Positions 40,063 through 49,461 of a stretch of DNA of 54,120 nucleotides are shown here, piece by piece. The DNA is from Paulinella micropora. Its lineage: Eukaryota > Cercozoa > Imbricatea > Euglyphida. Every line of letters begins with the position of its first letter. Position 1 is the stretch's first letter. The notes beneath the pieces are model-generated. The model ran no database searches, had not been told where the DNA came from, and was given only the letters and a program-made list of their open reading frames with translations. The stretch lies in the NCBI GenBank assembly GCA_009731375.1, contig BJOX01000051.1, positions 436,675 through 490,794 on the forward strand. Direction: 5' to 3'. The translations under genes and the position numbers were made by a program.

Positions 40063-42405
40063 TTACTCTATTATGTTTTGAAAATAGTTTGGATTATATC
40101 TATAATTATCATATTCAGCACCAAAGGGTTGGGGTGGTGAAGCATAATTATAGAAATAAGGAGAGTAAGGACTACCAAAAGCATAATTACTTGTAGGATT
40201 GACAAGCGGTTTAAAATCCTTTCTTTCAGGACGAGTTTGAACTTGTCGCGGGATTTCAGCAGGGAAGTTTCTAGTCAGTTTTCCTTTCATTTTTGGAAGC
40301 TCTCCTTTTTCACTCATTCTGGTCTGAATGACTGCTCTATTGTATTTATTCAACATGAAGTGATTATTTGTGTTGCTATAAAGTGTGTTGTTTAGTGATT
40401 CAAAATCATTCTTGGTCTCTAGCACACGATCTCGTCTTTGTTCATTACCTTTAATAAGTGGGTTTGTTTGCGAAGTGCCGATACCTCCATTTTGGTCGCT
40501 TGGCATTAGAAAACGAATAAGTGCCAATAGGTCTTCTCTTTCATCGGCGGGAGGTTTCCCCATAATCTTATCAACCAATTGGTCAATACTTCTCATACTA
40601 TCAACCATAACTTGATTTGGTGTTGTTGCTGGATCTGGATTATCTGAAACTTTGTATTCTTTCATCATTTCTTTTACTTTTTCATCTTTGATTTTCTCCT
40701 CCCAGAATGGGAGTCCCTGTTTTTCTCCACTTTTATAAATATATTTGTCATACTCTGTTTGTGGATTTGGTGGTGCTGGTGCTTGTGTTGTTTGTGGTGG
40801 TTGAGTTTGTGGTGGTTGAGTTTGTGGTGGCATGGTTTGTGGTGGTTGAGTTTGTGGTGCTGGTGTTGGTGTCGCCTTTTGAAATTCCGAATCCTTCAAT
40901 TCTAAATCCTCTAATTGCTTCATTTGTTCTGGCGTCAATTTACCCCTCACTTCTTCATAAATTCTCTTATCTAATACGTCATCTATCTCTGCTATATCTG
41001 ACTTGTTAACCCCTTTGTTTAATGCTTGCCTTATGGCCTTTTCCCATCCACTAATAGGATTGTCATAATCTGACAATGTCAAAGATATTTTCTTTCCAGT
41101 TTTATATTTTAGCATATTAACAAATCCCTTTAAGTGCCTTACTTGGGATGTCTTATCTTGAAGTATATCCAAGTTATTACCAAGTCCGATTGGATCCATA
41201 GGTGCTACTACCATTTCTGTTTGATTAAACGAAATGTTTGGTGTGGACTGAACCTCAACAATTATTTCCTTCTCTATATCTGCTGAAGTATTTTTTTTAT
41301 TCATTGTATTTATTTTTTCTATAAAATTATTAATTGTAGTTTCATTTGCTGGTGCGATAAGAGAATATCCTTTCACACCATCCGCTTTTTCTTGAGATTT
41401 TACCATTTGATTAAACGAATTTACCAAGGTTTCATATTGTTTGCTAAATGTAGCAGGATTGGCTATTTTATTTACTTCAAAACTGCCCATATTATTCATA
41501 ACACCAATCATAGAAGTCAATGTTTGATCTACATTGTGTATAAAAGCATTGTATTTCGCATCTGGAGGTGTTAATTTAATAGTTTTCCAGAATTTCATCG
41601 CATCTAAATATGATACTCCACTGCGGGCTCTCCCTTGTGCTTGTAATGCCATTTTAGATATATCTGCTTTTGAGAACATTGAATTGTAATTGTCAGAAAT
41701 AGTTTTAGCAGCTTCTTCACTCGCCAATCCATTACTTGTTAAATACTCTGTCATATTAGTAATTCTTTCAAAGTATCGTTGGTCGGCGACATTTTGGACA
41801 TTTTTATCACCAGTGGCATATAATAGATCATGTTCAAAAGCAATTAAATCCAAAGTATCTGCTGGTAAAATGTAAGGAAACTTACCACGAGTTCTATCTT
41901 CTAATTGGAGGCGACTTTCTACTCGTGTAGCAGGGCCATTATAATTACTTCCATCCGTATGAAATCGTTCTTCTTCCAATTTAATAACAGCATCTGGTTG
42001 AGCAGTCCATATGCTGTATATGTGCTTTAGAAATACACCAAAAGCAACTGCGGCCGTAGTTTCAATACCTCTTTTAAATGTCTCCCATGCCATCATTGTT
42101 GATACTTGTAAGCCTAATCTTCTTAACATATCCTTTAACACATAATCACCCATTCTTTGTTGTCCCACCGCAATTAAACGAGGGTTAGGTGGAGGCAACT
42201 CTGGTGGTGCTTCGTTTCTTGCTAATGCTTCTAATGCCCTTCTAAAAGACTCCGCGCCAGGTCTTCCCATCACCGCAGTAGTCATGGCGCGAATTTGAGG
42301 ATGATTAGCAGTAATAGTTAATAAGCGATTCCATGCCAATCTACTCACACCATAACGACCAAGCCTTGTAGCAGTATTCAGTATTTTATTTAATGTGGGA
42401 CTCAT
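40063..42405 (-). CDS. Large virion-module protein with phospholipase A2-like motif
   Basis: 780 residues, one uninterrupted frame, the longest intact gene of this element. Residues 154-215 read NYNGPATRVESRLQ...PADTLDLIAFEHDLLYATGD...VADQRYF. The YxGPxT loop, the HD pair (H192/D193) and a following AD resemble the calcium loop and catalytic dyad of the parvovirus-type PLA2 domain known from some virion proteins, where it breaches endosomal membrane. A membrane-like stretch (ETTAAVAFGVFLKHIYSIW) precedes it. The rest is coiled/linker sequence with a PQTQPPQT repeat (about 545-580). The role in entry is inference. Confidence 0.6.
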   Translation of the reverse strand: MSPTLNKILNTATRLGRYGVSRLAWNRLLTITANHPQIRAMTTAVMGRPGAESFRRALEALARNEAPPELPPPNPRLIAVGQQRMGDYVLKDMLRRLGLQVSTMMAWETFKRGIETTAAVAFGVFLKHIYSIWTAQPDAVIKLEEERFHTDGSNYNGPATRVESRLQLEDRTRGKFPYILPADTLDLIAFEHDLLYATGDKNVQNVADQRYFERITNMTEYLTSNGLASEEAAKTISDNYNSMFSKADISKMALQAQGRARSGVSYLDAMKFWKTIKLTPPDAKYNAFIHNVDQTLTSMIGVMNNMGSFEVNKIANPATFSKQYETLVNSFNQMVKSQEKADGVKGYSLIAPANETTINNFIEKINTMNKKNTSADIEKEIIVEVQSTPNISFNQTEMVVAPMDPIGLGNNLDILQDKTSQVRHLKGFVNMLKYKTGKKISLTLSDYDNPISGWEKAIRQALNKGVNKSDIAEIDDVLDKRIYEEVRGKLTPEQMKQLEDLELKDSEFQKATPTPAPQTQPPQTMPPQTQPPQTQPPQTTQAPAPPNPQTEYDKYIYKSGEKQGLPFWEEKIKDEKVKEMMKEYKVSDNPDPATTPNQVMVDSMRSIDQLVDKIMGKPPADEREDLLALIRFLMPSDQNGGIGTSQTNPLIKGNEQRRDRVLETKNDFESLNNTLYSNTNNHFMLNKYNRAVIQTRMSEKGELPKMKGKLTRNFPAEIPRQVQTRPERKDFKPLVNPTSNYAFGSPYSPYFYNYASPPQPFGAEYDNYRYNPNYFQNIIE

Positions 42406-42424
42406 AATTATTTATTTGATACTT

Positions 42425-43127
42425 TCAATCAATGCGTCCTACAAACCTTGCAGTAGCCCTTGGCGTATCTGTTAAACTTGGCACGATAGATTTGTAATCT
42501 CTGCCTATTTGTGTTTCAATTGAAGCATCCTCTGGATTTTTCTGTTCATATTCTAGCCTGTTTTGTTCCCATTCCTTTAGGTCCCGCGCCTGCCATGGTT
42601 TGTTTTCCCTTCTTGCTGTTGCTTTTATTTCGCCTCTGCCTTTATTCAATAAATGTGTTAGCCCATCACGAGTCATTGTTTCAAGTAAGGATCTTTTTTC
42701 TTCTGGATATCCCCAGTGAGTTATTAATTGATTCATATCACGATTCGTTTGGTCAATAAGGTCTTTAATTTTTTGGATTTTGCTTTATCTTTAGCCCTTG
42801 CTAATTGCACCATTTCTAATCGTTGTTCATTCACGGGCATATTTCCAATTTTGTTTCAAGTTCTCCTATATTAACCCTATTTTCCCTCAGATGTTCCATT
42901 AGTGTATTTCGGTCCATGTTGTTATATATAGATGACCTTCCGCTTAGCATTTCAATCATGTCTTTTAATCTTTTTATACTTGGATTGTCGGGCTCATCAT
43001 CAAAATCAATAGCGTCTTGTATTCTATCTTCCCACTTTAGTTCATTGACCTTTGCTAATAAATTCCTTTGACTGACCCTTATGTTCTGCTCTGGCTTCAT
43101 TGTAATAATCAATCCATTTTTTTTCAA
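42425..43127 (-). pseudogene. Viral protein of unknown function, two frameshifts
   Basis: Three pieces in successive frames read as one protein: start at 43127 (MKKNGLIITMKPEQNIRVSQ), then VNEQRLEMVQLARAKDK, then KIQKIKDLIDQTNRDMNQLI continuing ITHWGYPEEKRSLLETMTRD to the stop at 42425. The second break lies at an A-run. About 233 codons in all; helical and charged. It lies just upstream of the PLA2-motif gene on the same strand. Confidence 0.55.
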
Positions 43128-43157
43128 GAAACCACATTTTTTTATCTGCTATAATAT

Positions 43158-43385
43158 ATGATGGAAAATAAAAAGGAAAAAAGCAAAGACGAGGAACAAC
43201 TGGAGGAACTAGAACGGCTAGGGAAGGAAATTGACCAAATCCGCATCACTCAGAACTTAGTGAATAGAAACCCTAATATTTTTAGAAAACCTGAAAATAT
43301 CCTTTATAGATTACCGCTTTCAGATAAGCAACGAGAGGTAATTTACAATAATATAATTAGAGAAGAAGGTAACATCGGGAGTTAA
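43158..43385 (+). CDS. Small helical viral protein
   Basis: 75 residues (MMENKKEKSKDEEQLEELER ... YRLPLSDKQREVIYNNIIRE). Charged helix followed by a short conserved-looking end. TATAATATATG precedes the ATG. Divergent to the 43127 gene (30 bp between starts). Unknown. Confidence 0.6.
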   Translation: MMENKKEKSKDEEQLEELERLGKEIDQIRITQNLVNRNPNIFRKPENILYRLPLSDKQREVIYNNIIREEGNIGS

Positions 43386-43392
43386 GTATATA

Positions 43393-43656
43393 ATGGGGTT
43401 AAGAGAGAAAGCACTATCATTAGGTGCGACTGACTTCGGCCAAAGTAAAGTGAAAGGAAAAAAGTATTATGTAATCTATAACGGCCGTCGCATCAACTTT
43501 GGCGCATCTGGTTATTCAGATTATACCAAACACCAAGACGAAGACAGACGGGAAAGTTATCGTGCCAGACATCAAGCAATTAAAACAAAGGATGGAAAGC
43601 CCGCATATTTAAACAAAAATCAACCCGCATATTGGGCTTATCACTTACTTTGGTAA
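43393..43656 (+). CDS. DUF5754-type small viral protein
   Basis: 87 residues with the family pattern KKYYVIYNGRRINFGASGYS, DYTKHQDEDRRESYRARH, and the end PAYWAYHLLW. Such proteins are widespread in algal giant viruses and PLVs. Function is not established; basic and compact. TATATA directly precedes the ATG. It follows the 43158 gene by 7 bp, so both are probably one transcript. Confidence 0.8.
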   Translation: MGLREKALSLGATDFGQSKVKGKKYYVIYNGRRINFGASGYSDYTKHQDEDRRESYRARHQAIKTKDGKPAYLNKNQPAYWAYHLLW

Positions 43657-43835
43657 ATTATAGATATTATAATATATGTTATTAATATTGTTTTTTGTGT
43701 GCTCGGTTATTTCGCGAACTGCCTGCGACTTTTACTCTCGGGTAAGCGAAAAAAAGAATGAGAGTTGTGCTTATTGTATAAAGCAAGGTGTAGATACAGG
43801 GTTGAATTAGTTAAGAATATCCATGTGAAAATAAG

Positions 43836-44288
43836 ATGCAATTGGATAGGCGGGAAGGCGAATGCATTAGAAATAGTAATTGTGTTAATAAAATAATTGC
43901 AGGAAGAACTCAAAAAGAATCTATAGAACAAAACAGAGAGCAACTAGCAGAAAGAAAAAAGGAATATTACGAAGCAAATAAAAAAAGTATTATTAAAAAG
44001 CATAAGGAATATTACAAAGCAAATAAAAAAAGTATTATTGAAAAGAATAAAGAATATTATGAAATCAATAAAGAGCACATAACGGAAAAGCGAAAAAAAT
44101 ATAGAGAAGCAAATAAGGAAAGTATCATTGAAATCAATAAAAAATATTATGAAAAAAATAAGTTGCATAGATCAACATTAATTGAATGTGAATGCGGGAG
44201 AATTATTAGAAAAAATAGTGTTTATCAACATATTGAAAGTCAAATCCACTATGACAATATGCTTGGTTTATCTGCGTTCGGCATTTAA
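43836..44288 (+). CDS. YYEANKKSII-repeat protein with C-terminal zinc finger
   Basis: 150 residues. From about 45 to 115 there are five to six imperfect 13-15-residue repeats (KEYYEANKKSIIKKH, KEYYKANKKSIIEKN, KKYREANKESIIEIN). The end holds IECECGRIIRKNSVYQHIES followed by QIHYD, a C-x-C ... H-x4-H finger. Repeats plus finger suggest a DNA- or RNA-binding coiled-coil protein. Its stop overlaps the convergent 44285 gene by 4 bp. Related repeats occur at 31749-32082. Confidence 0.65.
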   Translation: MQLDRREGECIRNSNCVNKIIAGRTQKESIEQNREQLAERKKEYYEANKKSIIKKHKEYYKANKKSIIEKNKEYYEINKEHITEKRKKYREANKESIIEINKKYYEKNKLHRSTLIECECGRIIRKNSVYQHIESQIHYDNMLGLSAFGI

Positions 44289-44629
44289 TTCAACTTCGGT
44301 GAAGGACATATAATCCCTAAGCACAACGAAAGGATAGAGACATAAGTGTTAGAATTTGCACAACTAATTGTCGGGTCGCTTAATCTAACAATGCAAATGA
44401 TTATGACACCAACTAATATTGCTATTTGAGTTGAATATTTGATTAATCTTGCATCTGTTCTTTCTTTGAAACAGCAACATCGCCACTCGTCTTCTAGCTC
44501 ATGTTTTATTTTTTTTTCTTCGTTCGTTAATTCCGCTGAAATGACACGAGACTTTAATTCTGGTGTTAAATCGCCATCCGACGCATCAATAATATGTGTC
44601 GATATATGAAGTCGCGTATTATTGGACAT
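44285..44629 (-). CDS. Small membrane protein
   Basis: 114 residues. A polar, charged N-terminal half ends in a Cys cluster (EWRCCCFKERTDARLIKY). Two hydrophobic segments follow (YSTQIAILVGVIIICIVRL and TYVSILSLCLGIICPS). It probably sits in a membrane, either host or an internal virion membrane. Its start overlaps the 3' end of the tail fibre gene by 11 bp, so it may be translated from the same mRNA. Confidence 0.65.
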   Translation of the reverse strand: MSNNTRLHISTHIIDASDGDLTPELKSRVISAELTNEEKKIKHELEDEWRCCCFKERTDARLIKYSTQIAILVGVIIICIVRLSDPTISCANSNTYVSILSLCLGIICPSPKLN

Positions 44630-47600
44630 TAGGAGGAAGCGCGGCTGCTCTGATTTCAGAAAGTTGCTTAGATAGATCTTCTATAATAAGCATGAGATTA
44701 TTATTTTGTTTTTCTAAATCAACTACCTTTTCTGATAATTGTTGAACCGCGTTAATTAATGGGGCGATAAACTCGGAATAACCTATACCATAACCGACAT
44801 CACCACTATCAACACATTTAACATCTTCTGGATTAACACTCACACCTTTCAATTCGCATTCTTTTCTTTGCTTTGGACACGGAACCATAATTGTTTCTTT
44901 TACAAAACCGCCAAAATCTAGCATATTCATTTCTGCTAGTATTTCTTCTAATTCCTGTGCTATTAAGCCAGTTCTACATTTTTTTAATCATCAATCATAC
45001 GATAGCAGACTGGATTTAACTTATTAATAAAATCTAAGCCTAAGCATTCCTTTATATCTTCTTTTTTTCTCCTGTCTGAATGTTGAATTGGATTAGACAA
45101 TACCCATAATTGTCCATCGCTTGCTTTCAAAGACATTAAAGCAGTATTTGAACTATTCTCCCATATGAACCCACTCGTTGAAGAATTATTCACTCTAAAT
45201 CTAATAGCATAAGAAGTTAATCCTCCGCCTACTCCTCCTGCTGGTGCTGTTCCTCCACTTAATGATTTATTTGCTCCAGACTGAGACATATAAATCCCCC
45301 ATGCTGAATCACCAGTATCCCAAATAAATATTCCTCTCGCGTTCGTCCCGTCTGTTTGTCCTTGAATTCCTATTTTCGCTCCATTATTAGTTGTGGTCGT
45401 TAGCAACCCAGAATATGTAATTCCAGCACTAGCCGTTATCAATCCTTTTGTCCATAAAGTTCCGTTTGCGCCATTCAATGACATTAATAGTTGCTCCCCT
45501 GAATTCTCCCATATAAAACCCATCGTAGAATCATTAGCAACCCTAAAACGAAAACTATACGAAGCAAAATCATTTCCTGAAACGGCTAAACCATTTGCCA
45601 AACTTCTAGTGTTTCCACCTCCGCCAGATGCCGCATAAATTCCCCAACTTGTATTGGTGGTATCCCATAGAAATATTCCTTTTGCATTTGCTCCGTCTGT
45701 TAGTCCCTGAATTCCTATTTTCGCCCCACTGGCATTCGTTACTGACGTTAGTGTGCCAGTGTATGTAATCCCCGCATTCGCAGTTAGTAATCCTGCTGTG
45801 CTTATATTCATCGCCTCAGACCATGTTATATTGCTTCCTGCTGTTATTCCTGATTTATAGTTAAAAGCAAGTTTGTTTGAGTTTTTGTATATTTGAAAGT
45901 TTGAGCCAAGGAGGCTTGATTTCCAGTTTGCGCCGTCATAATAAGCATCAAAACTTAAGCCTATATTGTCGTGTGCCCAGTTCAATAATTGAAATGTTGG
46001 ATAAGCATCCGCCGTTGTTATTGCTTGTAAGTGTGCCCCTCCGATATTTGAAGCCGTCCCGTATAATTCTAAACCCCCTGTCGCCCCATTTGCTGATTTC
46101 GTTGTATTGCCTATGATTATTGGCTTACCTGATGCTGTTGTTATTTTGTCGCCCGTTGTTAATGTTGTCGTAGTTATTCCTGCGGTTGAAGTAATTGTTC
46201 CAGCACTTGTTATGTTGTTTGAGTTCATATCCAAAGCACCATAAAATCACATACCCCCAGCATTCTTAAAACGGACAATGTCGGATGAAGCACTTTTATT
46301 ATCCAAAAGTTTTGAAATATAAAGTCCCGCCCTTGTACATCAAATGCTACATTAGTGAATACATAATCTCTTTGGTTCGCGGTTCCACTTGTAGCAGTAT
46401 TTAGAGTAAATAAGAAATATTGATAATCACCTGATGTCTGTGAAAAGAATATGTCTCCTCCATTTTGGTTTAATATCCTCGCCCCATTATATGTAATATT
46501 TCCACCATTAATGATTTCTTGATTATTAAAATCAGCCGTTTGTGTTAAAGTTAGATATTTTATCGTAGTGCTAGTCCCGTTGAATATTTTAATTCCTGTT
46601 ATTGTTTGGTCTCCTGTTAGTTTCACACAATTGTCATCCAGATATTGTCTATTTACCGCTTCATTCGCATTTTGTGGTGCTCCTAGATTAACAATCCGAC
46701 TACTATTACAATCTAATCCAGTAGCATTAAACCACGAAACAATCGTTCCGTCAATAATAAAACTTATTTTTTCGCAGAAATTTCAAAGTTGTAATATGTT
46801 GCAGTTTTCATATCCAAACTAGCAATTGACCCGATATTACTTGTAGAATTGAAAACGATGAATGTGCCTTTTGTTGTTGAATTGATTGAATTTCCAGTTA
46901 TTTCAACGCCACTGCTATAAGTCTTAATTCCTGCTATGGTTTGGTTTCCTGAAGTTTTAACTGCCGAAGTATCAAGAACAGAAACATCCACACCATCAAC
47001 AAGATTTACATTTGTTATGCTTTGGTTTCCCATATTTAGCCCTCCTGTCATACTAGCAGTGCAGTCTAATCTAAGAAAGGGTGATGCCACATTTCTCCAT
47101 GGTCCTGTGCTATAAATGAGTAGTTGATTATCTGATGCTGTTGTTATAATCACATCGCTATGTGTATCAATACTTCCACTCGCCGACACTTTCGCGTTGT
47201 TGGAGTCGTGCTCTGATAGCCAAGTTGTGATAGACCTACCATTTAGTTGATTTACATTTGTTATGCTTTGGCTTTTCATATCAAGACCCGCACTCGCATT
47301 TATTATACTGCTAAATGTTTTAATTCCTCCTATGGTTTGGTCTCCTGTTAGTTTGACCACCGAACCATCAACTGCGAGATTAGCGAGATTAATTCCATTA
47401 TATGTAGAAGCCCCAGAAATAGCATAACCATTCATATTTAGTCCTCCAGTCATACTAGCAGTGCCGTCTAATCTAAGAAAGGGTGATGTAGTGTTTCTCC
47501 ATTGACCTGTGCTATAAATAAGCAGTTGGTTATATGCGGGGAAGCCTGTTATTGTCACATCGCTATGGCTATCTATACTTCCACCTGCTGAAACTTTATC

Positions 47601-48119
47601 ATTATTATCTTGATGCTCAAATATCCATTCATCAACATCTTTGGTATTTAGTAAATTAACTCCTGTTATATTCTTCCTTCCCATACTAATATTGCCGAAT
47701 TCATCCACATTTATAGGAAATGTTTTATTTACCCAGTTATTGAGTTATATGTTAAATAACTATTGATCGCTATCGGCGCGGTTATGGCTACATCAGTTAA
47801 TTTATCAAGTTCAAAGTCGCTTATAAAACTTGAAGTTAATGTAGCAAATGAAGTATTGCCCAACCCATCCGTTTTTAATACTTGGTTCGCCTTGCCGTCC
47901 GCTAATGGCAAATCGTATTCGTTATTAATTGATACATAGCCTGTATCAGATATCAACAAAGAAGAATTGTTATTTCTTGAAGATATTGTTATGTCATCCG
48001 TCCTTGCTTGAGTTTGCTTCGATATGATCGCCATATAATACTCCATCAATTTCTAAATCCTCGTCCACTATAACGGATCCGTAAAAATGATAAGACCACG
48101 GATTGCCTAAATGGTTCAT
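44619..48119 (-). pseudogene. Tail-fibre-like protein with S74 chaperone, several frameshifts
   Basis: Paralogue of the fibre at 1-3466. The N-terminus differs (start at 48119: MNHLGNPWSYHFYGSVIVDE). From ITAPIAINSYLTYNS on, the two are closely alike, with fewer VKLTGDQTI repeats here. The S74 chaperone is complete: HSDRRKKEDIKECLGLDFIN, then, after a shift in an A7 run near 44985, CRTGLIAQELEEILAE and GIGYSEFIAPLINAVQQLSE. Frame breaks also occur near 48010, 47725, 46770 and 46335. At 47725, 46770 and 46335 the left copy has a longer homopolymer. Probable attachment fibre, processed by its own C-terminal domain. Confidence 0.8.
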
Positions 48120-48166
48120 ATTTTAATTGTATTATTTTATATAGTGGAATATATAGTTTAAAAAAT

Positions 48167-48758
48167 ATGAATATATTCGGCCGATCACAAGAACAGCAGT
48201 CAATAGATACTAAACTATTGCCGTTACTGCTACTCCAACATTGACGAGAAACATTCAAATGCTTACGTTGGTCTTGACCTTAGGTCGTGGATGGAAAGTT
48301 CCACATTCACCACACTTTGCACGGGCGGATATGGTAGCAAAACAATATCTGATTTAGGATATGGTTATTTCATTAAAGTCGCTTTTAGGAACTTTCCAGT
48401 TCTGGTTTCATAAAACGGACGGAACAAATGTTGATGACTTTTACAGCGAAGTGCTAAATTATACAACCGCCATTGAGTATAAGTCTTTTGATTTGTGTGG
48501 CTAATTCAAAGATACGGAGTCCAAATGAAAATGATGTGGTTAATGACTTGTCCAAATTCCGCGGACACCACTAATAATACAACAATACGAATTGTAGGTA
48601 ATACAACCAATGAGGTTTTATTGACATATGCGACAGATGCTCCAATAACATTGGAAGTATATTATAAAACGGCATCTGCGGATTATGTGTCCTTTAAACC
48701 ATCATATTTTAATATTGATGTTATGAGAGACATAGCACTGACCGCAGATTACATATGA
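48167..48758 (+). pseudogene. Second MNxFG spike-like gene, badly frameshifted
   Basis: The start at 48167 (MNIFGRSQEQQSIDTKLLP) echoes MNLFGQS of the 34172 gene. Pieces in different frames follow: LDLRSWMESSTFTTLCTGGY with GSKTISDLGYGYFIKVAFRN, then FHKTDGTNVDDFYSEVLNYT, then TTIRIVGNTTNEVLLTYATD and ITLEVYYKTASADYVSFKPS to 48758. At least three breaks. Divergent to the fibre gene (47 bp between starts). Probably a surface protein in the same class as 34172. Confidence 0.5.
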
Positions 48759-49422
48759 AACCTGTCATACATATCTTTTAATGTTGTTAGTTTGCCCTCG
48801 TGTTGAGATAAGACATCGCGGAAAACTGTCTTATAATCTAACTTACCATATTTAAGAATAGGACGTTGCTCTGGTGGTATGTGTGCGTATCTACTCTCGT
48901 GCCATTTCTTCATATCCTCCTGCATTATGGTGCGGTCTTCCACTTTCATATACAAGAAATTAAACGGGTCTTTTGATACTTTCAAATGTGCCGTTATTAT
49001 TTCATAGCAACTATACCCGTTCTCGGGCGGATTTCGCTTTGCTTTAATCTGTGTTTTCTTTTCCTTCGTTGGTGCGGTTTCCTCTTTTGCTTCTAAAACA
49101 GGCAATTCATTTTTTGCTAATTCTTCTCCTACATTAGCCTTGATTTCGGTAATACCAGTCTCCTTCAAATCACTTTCCTTAAAGGGTGTATATTCTTCTG
49201 TTGTTGGTTCATTATCAAAGAATTTTTCATCATATCGGAAGAAGGCAATAAAACTTCAACATTATCGCTCTTCTCATTAACTTCTTGATTTTGTTCGGGT
49301 CTGTATTTTTCATAAAATGCTACAATATCAGTTTTAAGCGATTTGCTTGGTGGTAGTTTTATATCGCTACTTAAATGAGTCCATTTTTCTATTTGGCTCA
49401 GATAATCTTTTTTGGTTGACAT
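48749..49422 (-). pseudogene. Viral protein of unknown function, one frameshift
   Basis: The start at 49422 (MSTKKDYLSQIEKWTHLSSD), preceded by TTATATATAAC. At EKFFDNEPTTEEYTPFKESD the frame changes, and continues as KETGITEIKANVGEEL to the stop at 48749. The C-terminal 90 residues look folded (SCYEIITAHLKVSKDPFNFL, HESRYAHIPPEQRPILKYGK). About 224 codons. Next to the primase-helicase; possibly a replication partner. Confidence 0.55.
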
Positions 49423-49461
49423 GTTATATATAAGCATAACAAAAAAAAAATCAGTTTAATA

